This document shows, one piece after another, positions 10,101 through 18,495 of a stretch of DNA of 64,000 nucleotides. Position numbers and translations under genes: made by a program. Below the pieces are notes generated by a model, which saw only the letters and a program-made list of their open reading frames with translations, made no database searches and was not told the DNA's origin. Every line of letters begins with the position of its first letter. Position 1 is the stretch's first letter. The stretch covers positions 234,538 through 298,537 of the forward strand of contig CANNFM010000005.1 in NCBI GenBank assembly GCA_947503835.1. The letters run 5' to 3'. The DNA is from an uncultured Aquimarina sp. GTDB taxonomy: Bacteria > Bacteroidota > Bacteroidia > Flavobacteriales > Flavobacteriaceae.

Positions 10101-11075
10101 GATTTGCACGATTACATTTCCGCCACTAGTACCCCAATCTACTGTAATAGAATTAGTGCCTTGACCTGAAGTAATTGTTGCGCCATTCGGAACTGTCCAA
10201 CTATAAGAAGTATTATCGCTAGGGGTAACCGTATATCTTTTATTAGATGTTCCTGTCTCAACTCTATTATCTCCAGTTAACTCCTGGCTCAATGTACCAT
10301 TGTAAACCCTAACATAATCAACTTCCATTTGCGTAGGATAATCAGCCGGGGTTGGCTGAATATTTCCGGTATAGGGTGTACCTGGGCCACCAACTGCAAC
10401 ATTAAGTATGATATACCAATCTCCTTGAGAAAAAGGCCAGGGATCTACTGTGTTTGCTGGAGTTACTGTATGGTATAATTGATTATCTACATACCATCGT
10501 ATCTCGTTTGGTTCCCATTCTACAGCGTATTGATGAAATCCTGCCGAAAGATCTAGACCGGCACCATATTCTCTACCATTAAATCTCCAACCTCCATTAG
10601 AGTAATGAACCGTACCACCAACTTTTTCAGGATTTTTATGTTGGGCCTCCATAATATCGATTTCACCAGTAAAGGGCCAATTTCCATTTTCAGGAAGCAT
10701 CCAAAAAGCAGGCCATATTCCGCCAGCCGAAGGGAGCTTAATACTGGCTTCATACCTTCCATATCTTGAGTTAAATTTCTGGGAAGTTGTAAGTTTTGAC
10801 GATGTGTATTGTTTACCACCAAAGCTTTCATTTTTGGTAGTAATAATAAGCTTTCCATTACTTAGACTAGTATTTTCTGCTCTATAGTATTGTTCTTCTG
10901 CATTTCCCCATCCACAAAGACTAGGGCATCCGTCTCCAATATCAAAACTCCATTTGCTTTGATCTACTGAGTTGCCTGAAAATTCATCACTAAAAATTAG
11001 ATCTGTACACTGGGCTCGAATATTCAACACTAGAAGTAATAGTAGTAGTGTTGTTATAAATACTTTATTTTTCAT
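7140..11075 (-). CDS. Secreted multimodular GH16 laminarinase with five binding modules
   Basis: A 1311-residue secreted endo-beta-1,3-glucanase. Residues 1-21 are a signal peptide and the GH16 domain is at 23-258, with GEIDIME carrying nucleophile Glu138 and acid/base Glu143. Next come a PKD/Ig-like domain (265-343) and three tandem ~165-residue beta-sandwich modules at 348-513, 527-686 and 700-865. Each of these has a D(F/I)(D/E/N) start, an APIGT block and an (Y/F)xDNxR end. A bacterial Ig-like domain (876-953), CBM6 (960-1110), a CBM56-like module (1120-1217) and a T9SS type A tail (1234-1311) follow. The three-module array resembles the modules in the surface glycan-binding protein at 22997 and probably binds glucan. 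It is flanked by GH5 38 bases upstream and GH64 97 bases downstream. Confidence 0.9.
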   Translation of the reverse strand: MKNKVFITTLLLLLLVLNIRAQCTDLIFSDEFSGNSVDQSKWSFDIGDGCPSLCGWGNAEEQYYRAENTSLSNGKLIITTKNESFGGKQYTSSKLTTSQKFNSRYGRYEASIKLPSAGGIWPAFWMLPENGNWPFTGEIDIMEAQHKNPEKVGGTVHYSNGGWRFNGREYGAGLDLSAGFHQYAVEWEPNEIRWYVDNQLYHTVTPANTVDPWPFSQGDWYIILNVAVGGPGTPYTGNIQPTPADYPTQMEVDYVRVYNGTLSQELTGDNRVETGTSNKRYTVTPSDNTSYSWTVPNGATITSGQGTNSITVDWGTSGGNVIVQINTPGCDQNTLEMNVEVIPKRSLDFVYEDFDVNRNISYTSVTDGILNQSVTNPGPNSINTSQLVGKYQRSSGAIYDGLYISSSNIGNALELVSGKKEIWVDVYSNAPIGTEFMLQIENSSASTNTYPAGRHSRYIARTNTTNEWETLEFELLDRPDASVNASETDQFVLLIDSNSTTDHIVYFDNFRKMQVPEAILLEEEIISNYEDIDQLTVFFENGEYSSKIPNPNPNDVNTSNNVASYTRSATELYDVVSFSTNVIENSTPFVEGDNIFYLDLYTSAPIGTEITLSLENQVISENDFPFGRNSQYIGVVQAQNVWHTIEFAYASSPDIGTSGIAVDEISLLFNPNSNTSETYYIDNFRIGKTKTPANYNFLEMIQDFENINNLAYNPTTTGAYEFAANNPSPNAINSSIKTGKYSRDTSELYDVLFFDTSFINDASTYVAEEKRFAIDIYTSAPIGTIVSWQLEAGTLSTSENYPIGRHSIYQAKVKETNTWHTIEFVLTATPDLVVGDSQIDRVVFLFNPGIASGETFYIDNLRILKKEDITNPNPVLSSIVLTPSTTEITLGTTQQFSAQGYDQNGDPISATYTWTTNGGSIDTNGLYTSSSVGDFSITATSGSISGTATIKVTNNTPISYTDIPGLLEAEDYKPGGSGVGYNDSTLGNIGGVYNRQDDVDIEITGDGSGSYNVGWIDTDEWLAYDINATEASNTYDIDFRVASPGGNGSFHLELDGSPITEVISTPNTGNWQNYQTVTAENISITSGTHELRIVFDSPGLNINFMEFKKATNIPGGGIVCSEIAANGQYSYEISSDVINPTITFKPEVTGTGDTVCILYYGTSATGSYPGYIVSPNEAYQINASEGETIYFYYTYSLSTGGENNTSDQRHNFIVGDCNNTQLSKSLTKNNLKLNTLVFPNPFSDKVHVQLSSNNNFYRLEVTNLLGQVILEQKINAKELRIQLDMDNQDKGLYFLNLYGNTKNQSIKLLRK

Positions 11076-11113
11076 AATAGGAGTTTACGTTATTTCTTCT
11101 GATGATTTTATTG

Positions 11114-13165
11114 CTACTTTTTTGTGAATTGAAAAGATCTCTTTTGTGATCCATCAATTATTGTGAGGATATAATTGCCGCCCTTTAAGCTTGAAATATC
11201 TATTTTATTATGTTCAAAGTTTATTTTGGACTGAAGAATAGCTCTTCCGGTAAAGTCAGAAATGTACATTAAAGACTTTTCATCTATTCCTGTTACACTT
11301 AGAAAGTCTTCAGCAGGAATTGGATACAATCTGACAACAGTTACATTATTTTCATTCAAATTAGTAGTAGGAATTATTTGAAACCAATTGATATTCCAAT
11401 AATTACCGGTAGCCATTAATCGTAATGTTTGACTTCCTTTGGAAAGATTGATTGTTTTTGTTACAGTTTTCCAGCTTTGCCACCCCCCAGTAGGAGATTC
11501 ATTAACAGATGTTACGATTGTATTTCCGGAGAGAAGATCAAATTTAATATTTTCACTAGAGGCCGCTACTCTAAAATTGATTGTATACTGTCCGGTTTCA
11601 GGTACATTTAAACGATGATCCATATAATCTCCAGATTCAATATAACCTGCATTTTGTCCACCCCCAGTATCTGTTGTAGCTTCAAATCTTATACCCGATT
11701 GAGCGCAAAAGTCTTCAGCTTGAATTAAGCCTGTTATAGATTGACCGTTACCTGTACATGGTTCCGGAGGTACTACATTTTTAATGACTTGAAACCAGTT
11801 GATATTCCAATCGTTGCCTGTTGCGGCTATTCTTAATGTTTGGTTTCCAGCAGAAAGATCGATCGTTTTTGTGACCGTTTTCCAATTTTGCCAACCTCCT
11901 GTAGCAGAGCTATTCACAGAGGTTATCATGGTGTCTCCGGTGAATAGATCAAACTTAATAGTTTCATTGAATGCCGCTACTCTAAAATTGATTTTATACT
12001 GTCCGGTTTCTGGTATATCCAAACGATAATCGATATAATCTCCAGATTCGATATAACCTGCATTTTGCCCGCCACCAGTATCTGTTGTAGCTTCAAATCT
12101 TATACCCGATTGAGCGCAAAAGTCTTCAGCTTGTATTAAATCACTAATATTTTGACCATTACCTGCACACATAGTAGGAACGGTTGTATTGTTCCAGTTT
12201 TCAATAATATCTTTTAAATAAAAACCGGTCTCTGTTAGGTTGTTTGCAAGAAGACCAGAAACTCCAGCATTACCTGCTACAACAGAAGCTCCTTCGACTT
12301 TATCACTTACAGACCAATTTGCATGACTAATATGATTGTCCTTCAAAAATTGCATCCATTTTTCGGTTTCAGGTTTGTCAGCACCCCCATCTCCATTAGC
12401 ATTAACAGCTCCCCATTCTGTTACAAATAGGGCTATTCCATTATTCATAGCTTTTGTAGCTTCATCTCTTAAGAATTGTTTGTGGTCACCTGCATAAAAA
12501 TGTAAGGTATATGCAATGTTGTTTTGCGTTAAGGGGTCATTTGAAGCGTCTACTACTTTTTGCGACCATTGAGGTGTACCCACAATAATTAAATTATCGG
12601 GATCAACTGCTCTAATAGCATTAACTACTGCGTTTGCATAGGATTTTACGGTTTTCCAGGATTGATTAACAGGCTCATTATATATTTCATAAATAACATG
12701 ATCATTATTACCATACAATTGCGCCATTTCCGTAAAAAAATCAATCGCTTCTTCTTGGTGTTCTTCAGCTTTATGAGTATGCCAGTCAATAATAACATAA
12801 ACACCTTCTGCAATTGCTGCTTCTACTACAGCTTTTACTTTGTTCTTTTCTCTTGCTGAGTTTGTGATGTAACCTCCTTCTTCTTCTACACCCATAGCTG
12901 CCCTAACGATATTACTTTTCCACTCCTTAGCAAGGTGGCTTATCGTTTTAGAGTTATAAAATTTTCCGCCAACATCCCAGTTACTCCAAAACAAGCTATT
13001 ACCAGCAAGACTTAAAGGTTTATTATTTTTGTTGACTACTTTGTTACCTAAGACTCTTAAGCGGCCGTTTTGCTCTACAATAGATTGCCCTTGTGCACAA
13101 TTGGGAATAAGATAAGTTGCAATAAAAATAACCAAATAGATTACATATGTTTTTTTTGATTTCAT
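11114..13165 (-). CDS. Secreted GH5 endoglucanase with two CBM6 domains and T9SS tail
   Basis: A 683-residue secreted beta-glucanase. After a signal peptide (1-26), the GH5 barrel (29-325) shows VIIDWH, acid/base Glu164 in YEIYNEP and nucleophile Glu250 in FVTEWG. The pattern is that of GH5 subfamily 2 cellulases, so beta-1,4 or mixed beta-1,3/1,4 linkages are the likely target, not pure beta-1,3. Two very similar CBM6 domains follow at about 342-465 and 478-600, each with GQNAGYIESGDY. A T9SS type A tail takes up about 610-683. It is the first gene of the leftward trio and its promoter should lie in the 685-base divergent gap. Confidence 0.88.
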   Translation of the reverse strand: MKSKKTYVIYLVIFIATYLIPNCAQGQSIVEQNGRLRVLGNKVVNKNNKPLSLAGNSLFWSNWDVGGKFYNSKTISHLAKEWKSNIVRAAMGVEEEGGYITNSAREKNKVKAVVEAAIAEGVYVIIDWHTHKAEEHQEEAIDFFTEMAQLYGNNDHVIYEIYNEPVNQSWKTVKSYANAVVNAIRAVDPDNLIIVGTPQWSQKVVDASNDPLTQNNIAYTLHFYAGDHKQFLRDEATKAMNNGIALFVTEWGAVNANGDGGADKPETEKWMQFLKDNHISHANWSVSDKVEGASVVAGNAGVSGLLANNLTETGFYLKDIIENWNNTTVPTMCAGNGQNISDLIQAEDFCAQSGIRFEATTDTGGGQNAGYIESGDYIDYRLDIPETGQYKINFRVAAFNETIKFDLFTGDTMITSVNSSATGGWQNWKTVTKTIDLSAGNQTLRIAATGNDWNINWFQVIKNVVPPEPCTGNGQSITGLIQAEDFCAQSGIRFEATTDTGGGQNAGYIESGDYMDHRLNVPETGQYTINFRVAASSENIKFDLLSGNTIVTSVNESPTGGWQSWKTVTKTINLSKGSQTLRLMATGNYWNINWFQIIPTTNLNENNVTVVRLYPIPAEDFLSVTGIDEKSLMYISDFTGRAILQSKINFEHNKIDISSLKGGNYILTIIDGSQKRSFQFTKK

Positions 13166-13265
13166 AATTTCCGTTTATATAAGTTAGTTAATTCTTTAAG
13201 TAAATGTTAAAATTTTGTTGTTTCAAAAATACTCTAAAGAGGTAGTAAAAGAATCTTTTAGCACC

Positions 13266-13283
13266 ACTACAAAAAACATACAG
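13266..13283 (+). promoter_or_regulatory. Candidate operator near the GH5 gene
   Basis: ACTACAAAAAACATACAG resembles the repeat at 13748-13767 near the other end of the same intergenic region. It lies about 100 bases upstream of the GH5 start. It is a possible site for the locus regulator, by inference only. The rest of 13166-13850 is AT-rich, with no supportable gene. Confidence 0.3.
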
Positions 13284-13747
13284 TATTGCTACAATGGAAA
13301 TTGTAAACAGGAATAAAGTGTTTTAAGCCCTTTGATTATGGAGAGTTTTAAAATCAATTTGGATTTCGTGACACATCAATAAAATATAATTCTGTGTAGA
13401 TGTGTTCTAATTTTGTATAGGTAATGTTGTGTGTTTTTGTGTTTTTATTAAATGCAATTGGAGTGAAAAGTGTTAAATTTTTACAATTCTGCTTAGAATG
13501 TGTTTTTTAATCGAATTGTATTATCTTGATATTGTGTGTTTTATGATTTTTTTTGATATGTATGTAGAAGGATTTCTTATGATAATAAATAAAAATATAT
13601 AGAATTTTCAATAATCATTAGATCGACTATGTTCCTATTAGATTAAAAATTTAGTGATAAGATTGATGAATTGAAAATGTTAAACTAGGAATAAACCCTG
13701 AACCGATAGAAAATTGATGTTGAGCTTTTTTAGAAAGCTTCGAAATA

Positions 13748-13767
13748 ACTATACAAAAACTATACAG
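13748..13767 (+). promoter_or_regulatory. Helically phased direct repeat upstream of the symporter
   Basis: ACTATACA occurs at 13748 and again at 13759, 11 bases apart, which is about one helical turn. The inverse TTTTGTATAG occurs at 13411-13420. The site lies about 84 bases before the symporter start, a suitable place for an activator. The binding protein is inferred, not shown. Confidence 0.4.
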
Positions 13768-13850
13768 CGGCACTTTTTTGATTCAATATCTACAATTTTT
13801 ATAGTAATATCTAATATTTTTAGTGATTCACAAATCATTAAAATTTTAAC

Positions 13851-15428
13851 ATGAGTATTATTTCATTCGTAGGATTTACACTTTTAGTGGCAATTATATC
13901 ATATATAGCGACCAGAAAAACTGATGAAACATCATCAGAAGGTTATTTTTTGGGGGGGCGTAGTCTGACAGCTGTAGTAATTGCGGGATCGCTATTACTT
14001 ACCAATCTATCAACAGAACAAATAGTAGGGCTTAATGGCCAGGCATTTACTGAAGGTATTCTTGTTATGGCATGGGAAACATTGGCCGCTATTGCTATGG
14101 TAATTACGGCAATTTTCTTATTACCTAGATACCTTAAAGGAGGAATTACAACAGTTCCTCAATTTTTAGAACGACGTTATGATACTACAACAAAAGCAAT
14201 TACCTCAGGGTTATTTTTATCAGGATATGTAGTGGTATTTTTACCGGTTGTTTTGTATACAGGCTCATTAGCAATTACCACAATGTTTGATATTCCTGAG
14301 TTATTAGGAGTGTCAAAAAACGCTTCGATATGGATTTGTGTATTTGGTATAGGCGTTACGGGGTCTATTTATGCAATTTTTGGAGGTTTAAAAGCTGTAG
14401 CAGTTTCTGATACGATTAATGCAATTGGATTATTGATAGGAGGAATTATGATTCCGGTTTTTGGTTTGTTGGAAATAGGAGAGGGAAGCATTTCTGAAGG
14501 AATTACTATTTTAATGACAACAAATCCAGATAAATTTAACGCTGTTGGTTCTAGTGAGTCATCTATTCCTTTTGCTACAATATTTACAGGAATGATGTTA
14601 GTACAACTATTTTATTGGGGTACAAATCAAGCAATAATTCAGAGAGCATTAGGAGCTAAGAACCTTCAAGAAGGTCAAAAAGGGTTGTTATTAGGGTCTT
14701 TTATAAAAATATTAGGTCCAATCATTGTGGTTTTACCAGGTATTATTGCTTATCATCTTTTTGGTTCAGAACTTACCGCTGCAGATGAAGCCTATCCTAA
14801 ATTGGTAAGTAGAGTATTGCCTCTTTCTTTGGTCGGGTTTTTTGCTGCCGTTTTATTTGGTGCAATACTAAGTTCGTTTAATAGTGCATTAAATAGTTCT
14901 GTTACTCTTTTTGGAATAGATATTTATAAAGAATACTTTAATAAGGAAGCAACTGAAAAAGAGGTGGTAAAAGCCGGTAAGAGATTTGGTGTTTTACTGG
15001 CAGTTTTGGCAATGATAGTTGCTCCTTTTTTGGCAAACGCAGGCAGTATTTTTGAGTATTTACAAAGGATTAATGGATGCTACAGTATCCCAATATTGAC
15101 AATCATAGTGGTGGGGTATTTAACAAAACACGTTCCGGCAATTGCAGCAAAAGTTGGGATAATTTCAGGAGTATTCTTATATGTACTTTACATACTACTT
15201 GATGAATTTATATTGGTTGATATATTGCCGCACTTTTTGCATGTAATGGCCATCCTTTTTGTACTTAATATAGTTATTATGTTGATAATTGGTAAATTGT
15301 ATCCTAGAGAAAATGCTTATAAACAAGAGTACACCATGGAAGTTGATATTACCCCCTGGAAGTACACAAAAATAGTAGGTGCGATTATATGTTTAATTGT
15401 AATATCCACATATATTTATTTTAGATAA
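13851..15428 (+). CDS. Sodium/solute symporter (SSS/SLC5 family)
   Basis: A 525-residue inner-membrane protein with about 13-14 hydrophobic segments. It has the SSS family layout: GYFLGGRSLTAVVIAGSLL near the N terminus, a long series of GxxGG-type helices, and the FGAILSSFNSALNSSVTLF block around residue 340. Members couple sodium entry to uptake of sugars and other small solutes. Placed at the head of the rightward part of the glucan locus, it most likely imports glucose or short gluco-oligosaccharides from the periplasm. Its stop codon is followed directly by the regulator's start codon, so the two are almost certainly co-transcribed. The true substrate is unproven. Confidence 0.85.
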   Translation: MSIISFVGFTLLVAIISYIATRKTDETSSEGYFLGGRSLTAVVIAGSLLLTNLSTEQIVGLNGQAFTEGILVMAWETLAAIAMVITAIFLLPRYLKGGITTVPQFLERRYDTTTKAITSGLFLSGYVVVFLPVVLYTGSLAITTMFDIPELLGVSKNASIWICVFGIGVTGSIYAIFGGLKAVAVSDTINAIGLLIGGIMIPVFGLLEIGEGSISEGITILMTTNPDKFNAVGSSESSIPFATIFTGMMLVQLFYWGTNQAIIQRALGAKNLQEGQKGLLLGSFIKILGPIIVVLPGIIAYHLFGSELTAADEAYPKLVSRVLPLSLVGFFAAVLFGAILSSFNSALNSSVTLFGIDIYKEYFNKEATEKEVVKAGKRFGVLLAVLAMIVAPFLANAGSIFEYLQRINGCYSIPILTIIVVGYLTKHVPAIAAKVGIISGVFLYVLYILLDEFILVDILPHFLHVMAILFVLNIVIMLIIGKLYPRENAYKQEYTMEVDITPWKYTKIVGAIICLIVISTYIYFR

Positions 15429-18239
15429 TTGAAATATTATATAAAAATATCCCTATTATTATTTCTGCTTCTGCCTTCTACAATAGCAGAAGCTCAGGAA
15501 TTACCGCCAATAGAAAAGTATTTGCCAGAAAATTATGGAGGTGAGACTCAAAACTGGTCTATTTCTCAGGCAGATAACAAATATATTTATGTAGCCAATA
15601 ATAGAGGTTTATTAGAGTTTAATGGTGCAAATTGGACCGCGTATCCTACGCCAAATGAGACAGTAATAAGATCTGTACACGTGATTAATGATCGTGTTTA
15701 TACAGGTTTTTATATGAATTTTGGATATTGGAAAAAAAATGACTTTGGTAATCTGGAATATACATCTTTAAGTGATGTTATAAAGGATCGTTTGATAGAA
15801 GACGAAGAATTTTGGTATATCGTTAATCAGGAAAACTGGGTCTTGTTTCAATCACTAAACAGGATTTATATTTATAATGCTGATACTGGTGAAATTGATA
15901 TCATAGAATCTGAAGCAGGTATGCTTGGTATATTTAATGTTAATGGCGTAATTTATTATCATGACATAGATAAAGGAATTTTTAAGATTGAAAAAGGTAA
16001 ACCAATATTGGTTACTGATTTTTCTATGGCAGAAAATAATAAAGCGATTAATATCTTCGAGACTCATAATGGAATTCTAATACTTACAGGCTCTAATGGT
16101 TTTTTTGAGTTTTCTAATAATAGTATCCGTAAATGGAGCACTCCTGCAGATGAATTATTAAAAAAATCAACAATATTTAGTAGTATACAACTAAAGGACA
16201 AAAGCTTTATTTTAGGCACTATATCTAAGGGGCTCATTTATCTTTCTTCAAAAGGAGAAATAATATATCAGGTCAATCAGAGCAAAGGATTAAACAATAA
16301 CACGATTTTGTCATTATTCGAGGATATTGATGAAAATATATGGCTGGGGTTGGATAATGGTATTAACTGCATTAATATAAAATCTTCGATAAAGCTTTTT
16401 AATGATGCCAAAGGTAATATAGGTACCGTATATACTTCTGTAGTTTTTAAAGATGTTCTTTACCTGGGAACCAATCAGGGGTTGTTTTATAAAAAACTGA
16501 ATGTTGATGAGCAATTCAAGTTTATTGATGGTACTAATGGTCAGGTTTGGTCACTTTTTATATATGATGACTCACTTTTTTGTGGACATAATTTTGGAAC
16601 TTTCCTTATTAAGAATAATGTACCTAGATTGATTTCTGAAATACAAGGTGGTTGGATTTTTAAAACCATTCCAAAGCACTCCGATTTGTTGTTGCAAGGT
16701 ACGTATAAAGGGCTCGCTATATTAGAAAAGAAGAGTGGTGATTGGGGAATAAAGTATAAAATAGATGGGTTTGATTATTCGGCAAGATTCTTAGAAATAT
16801 ACGATGATGAAATATGGGTGAATCATGAAAAAAAAGGAATCTTTAGAATCAAAGTAGATGAGCAATTTTCAACAATACTTGGGATTACTAATGATTCTTT
16901 ACTTGAGATGGGAAAAAACTCAAATGTAATAAAGTACAAAGGAAATATTCTATATGCACATGAAGAAGGTGTTTTTTCTTATAACAAAGAGGAGAATAGG
17001 TTTGAGAAAGAAAATGTGGTGAACAAAGTTTCGGGCAACGAAAATTATAACACAGGTAAACTCATAAAAGATAATATTGGCGGATTATGGAGTTTTTCTA
17101 AAGATAATATCGGTTACATTTCACAAAGTCAATTTTCAGATGATTTAAAAATTACCGAAATACCAATTCCAAGATCTTTGAGAAAAGAAATGTTTGGTTT
17201 TGAGAACATAACTCATATCAGGGGTGATGAATATTTATTAGGTACAACCAATGGCTATATGATTTTGGATGTGTCTAAAATCAATTTTAAAGAACATTCT
17301 ATTATACTAGACAAGGTATCTGTCAGGTTTAAGGGTTCCAAATTTAAAGAAGTACCTTTTTCTAAAGAACAACCTCTTTTTGAATCCAATCTTAATACAA
17401 TTTCTTTTACCTACACTATTCCAGAATATGATGAATACTTAATTTCTAAATTTCAGTATAAACTAGAAGGCTTCTATGAGGACTGGAGCAGTTGGAGTAC
17501 CAAGTCAAACATTGTTTTTGAGAATTTACCATTTGGAGAATACACCTTTATGGTCAGAGCTAAGACAGGTAATACACTAACAGAGAATATAGAAGAGTAC
17601 ACGTTTATTATAGATAGGCCTTGGTATTTGTCTGTGTTAGCAATTATAATGTATTCCTTGTTATTAATTGTTATGCTGTTTTTAATACATCGAGCATACA
17701 AGCGCTATTATACCAAACAAAAACAAAAATTAGTAGAAGAAAACAAAAAACAACTTGAACTCAGGCAATTAGAGAGTGAAAGAGAAATTATGAAATTGAA
17801 TAATGAAAAGTTGACTCAGGATATAGAAAGTAAAAACCGAGAATTAGCTTCATCAACCATGAATATTATTAAAAAGAACGAGATTTTAAGCACCATCAAA
17901 AAAGAACTTCAAAGTTCCGAAAATGAAAGAGGGGATTTTAAAAATGTAGAGCGAATCATTGATAGAAATTTAAACAATAAAGACGACTGGAAACATTTTG
18001 AAGAAGCTTTTAATAGTGTTGATAAAGATTTCTTAAAAAAGCTAAAAGCAAAGCATTGCGATTTAACTCCTCATGATTTAAGATTTTGCACCTATTTACG
18101 ACTTAATTTATCTTCCAAAGAAATTGCGCCTTTATTGAATATTTCGGTAAGAAGTGTTGAAATTAAAAGATATCGTTTAAGAAAAAAGTTAAAATTAGAG
18201 CATTCTGATAGTTTAGTAAACTACATCCTTGAGATTTAA
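15429..18239 (+). CDS. Membrane-tethered one-component regulator (propeller, Y_Y_Y, LuxR-type HTH)
   Basis: A 936-residue transmembrane transcription regulator of the SusR-like, triple-tyrosine type. Residues 1-23 are a signal peptide. A periplasmic beta-propeller (about 24-620) contains Reg_prop-like units such as ENIWLGLDNG, followed by a Y_Y_Y domain (about 655-728). A transmembrane helix spans about 733-755 and a charged coiled coil about 760-810. The C terminus (about 878-936) is a helix-turn-helix with LSSKEIAPLLNISVRSVEIKRY, LuxR-like. No histidine kinase or receiver domain is present, so signal and DNA binding are in one chain. It starts with TTG directly after the symporter's TAA. 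It probably senses glucan fragments and controls the locus. Confidence 0.85.
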   Translation: MKYYIKISLLLFLLLPSTIAEAQELPPIEKYLPENYGGETQNWSISQADNKYIYVANNRGLLEFNGANWTAYPTPNETVIRSVHVINDRVYTGFYMNFGYWKKNDFGNLEYTSLSDVIKDRLIEDEEFWYIVNQENWVLFQSLNRIYIYNADTGEIDIIESEAGMLGIFNVNGVIYYHDIDKGIFKIEKGKPILVTDFSMAENNKAINIFETHNGILILTGSNGFFEFSNNSIRKWSTPADELLKKSTIFSSIQLKDKSFILGTISKGLIYLSSKGEIIYQVNQSKGLNNNTILSLFEDIDENIWLGLDNGINCINIKSSIKLFNDAKGNIGTVYTSVVFKDVLYLGTNQGLFYKKLNVDEQFKFIDGTNGQVWSLFIYDDSLFCGHNFGTFLIKNNVPRLISEIQGGWIFKTIPKHSDLLLQGTYKGLAILEKKSGDWGIKYKIDGFDYSARFLEIYDDEIWVNHEKKGIFRIKVDEQFSTILGITNDSLLEMGKNSNVIKYKGNILYAHEEGVFSYNKEENRFEKENVVNKVSGNENYNTGKLIKDNIGGLWSFSKDNIGYISQSQFSDDLKITEIPIPRSLRKEMFGFENITHIRGDEYLLGTTNGYMILDVSKINFKEHSIILDKVSVRFKGSKFKEVPFSKEQPLFESNLNTISFTYTIPEYDEYLISKFQYKLEGFYEDWSSWSTKSNIVFENLPFGEYTFMVRAKTGNTLTENIEEYTFIIDRPWYLSVLAIIMYSLLLIVMLFLIHRAYKRYYTKQKQKLVEENKKQLELRQLESEREIMKLNNEKLTQDIESKNRELASSTMNIIKKNEILSTIKKELQSSENERGDFKNVERIIDRNLNNKDDWKHFEEAFNSVDKDFLKKLKAKHCDLTPHDLRFCTYLRLNLSSKEIAPLLNISVRSVEIKRYRLRKKLKLEHSDSLVNYILEI

Positions 18240-18371
18240 CACTACAACATCTTCATATAATACCTTAACATTACCTATACTTTAACGTTGTAGCTGAGCT
18301 ATAATTTAAGATTTTCTTCATATTTTTTAATACACATTATAATAGTATTACTTCCTGTTTTTAATAGGGTT

Positions 18372-18479
18372 TTTACTCAAAATCCCTTAATGCTCAATGT
18401 TTTTTTTTACTCATTGTATATTTTTTGTTGTGGTTCATTGTTGAGAATTTGCTATGAATACTCTCTAAGTTTGAGTAAA
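18372..18479 (+). promoter_or_regulatory. Three TTTACTCA elements before susC-like gene
   Basis: TTTACTCAA occurs at 18372-18380, TTTACTCAT at 18406-18414, and the reverse form TTGAGTAAA at 18471-18479, which is 16 bases before the SusC start. The repetition in a 256-base gap suggests binding sites for the locus regulator; this is inference. Confidence 0.35.
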
Positions 18480-18495
18480 CCAAACGTAAACATTT

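Noticed and set aside
13166..13850. Small RNA or gene in the divergent glucan-locus gap
   Set aside because: No terminator-like hairpin, no coding frame and no known RNA motif could be supported.
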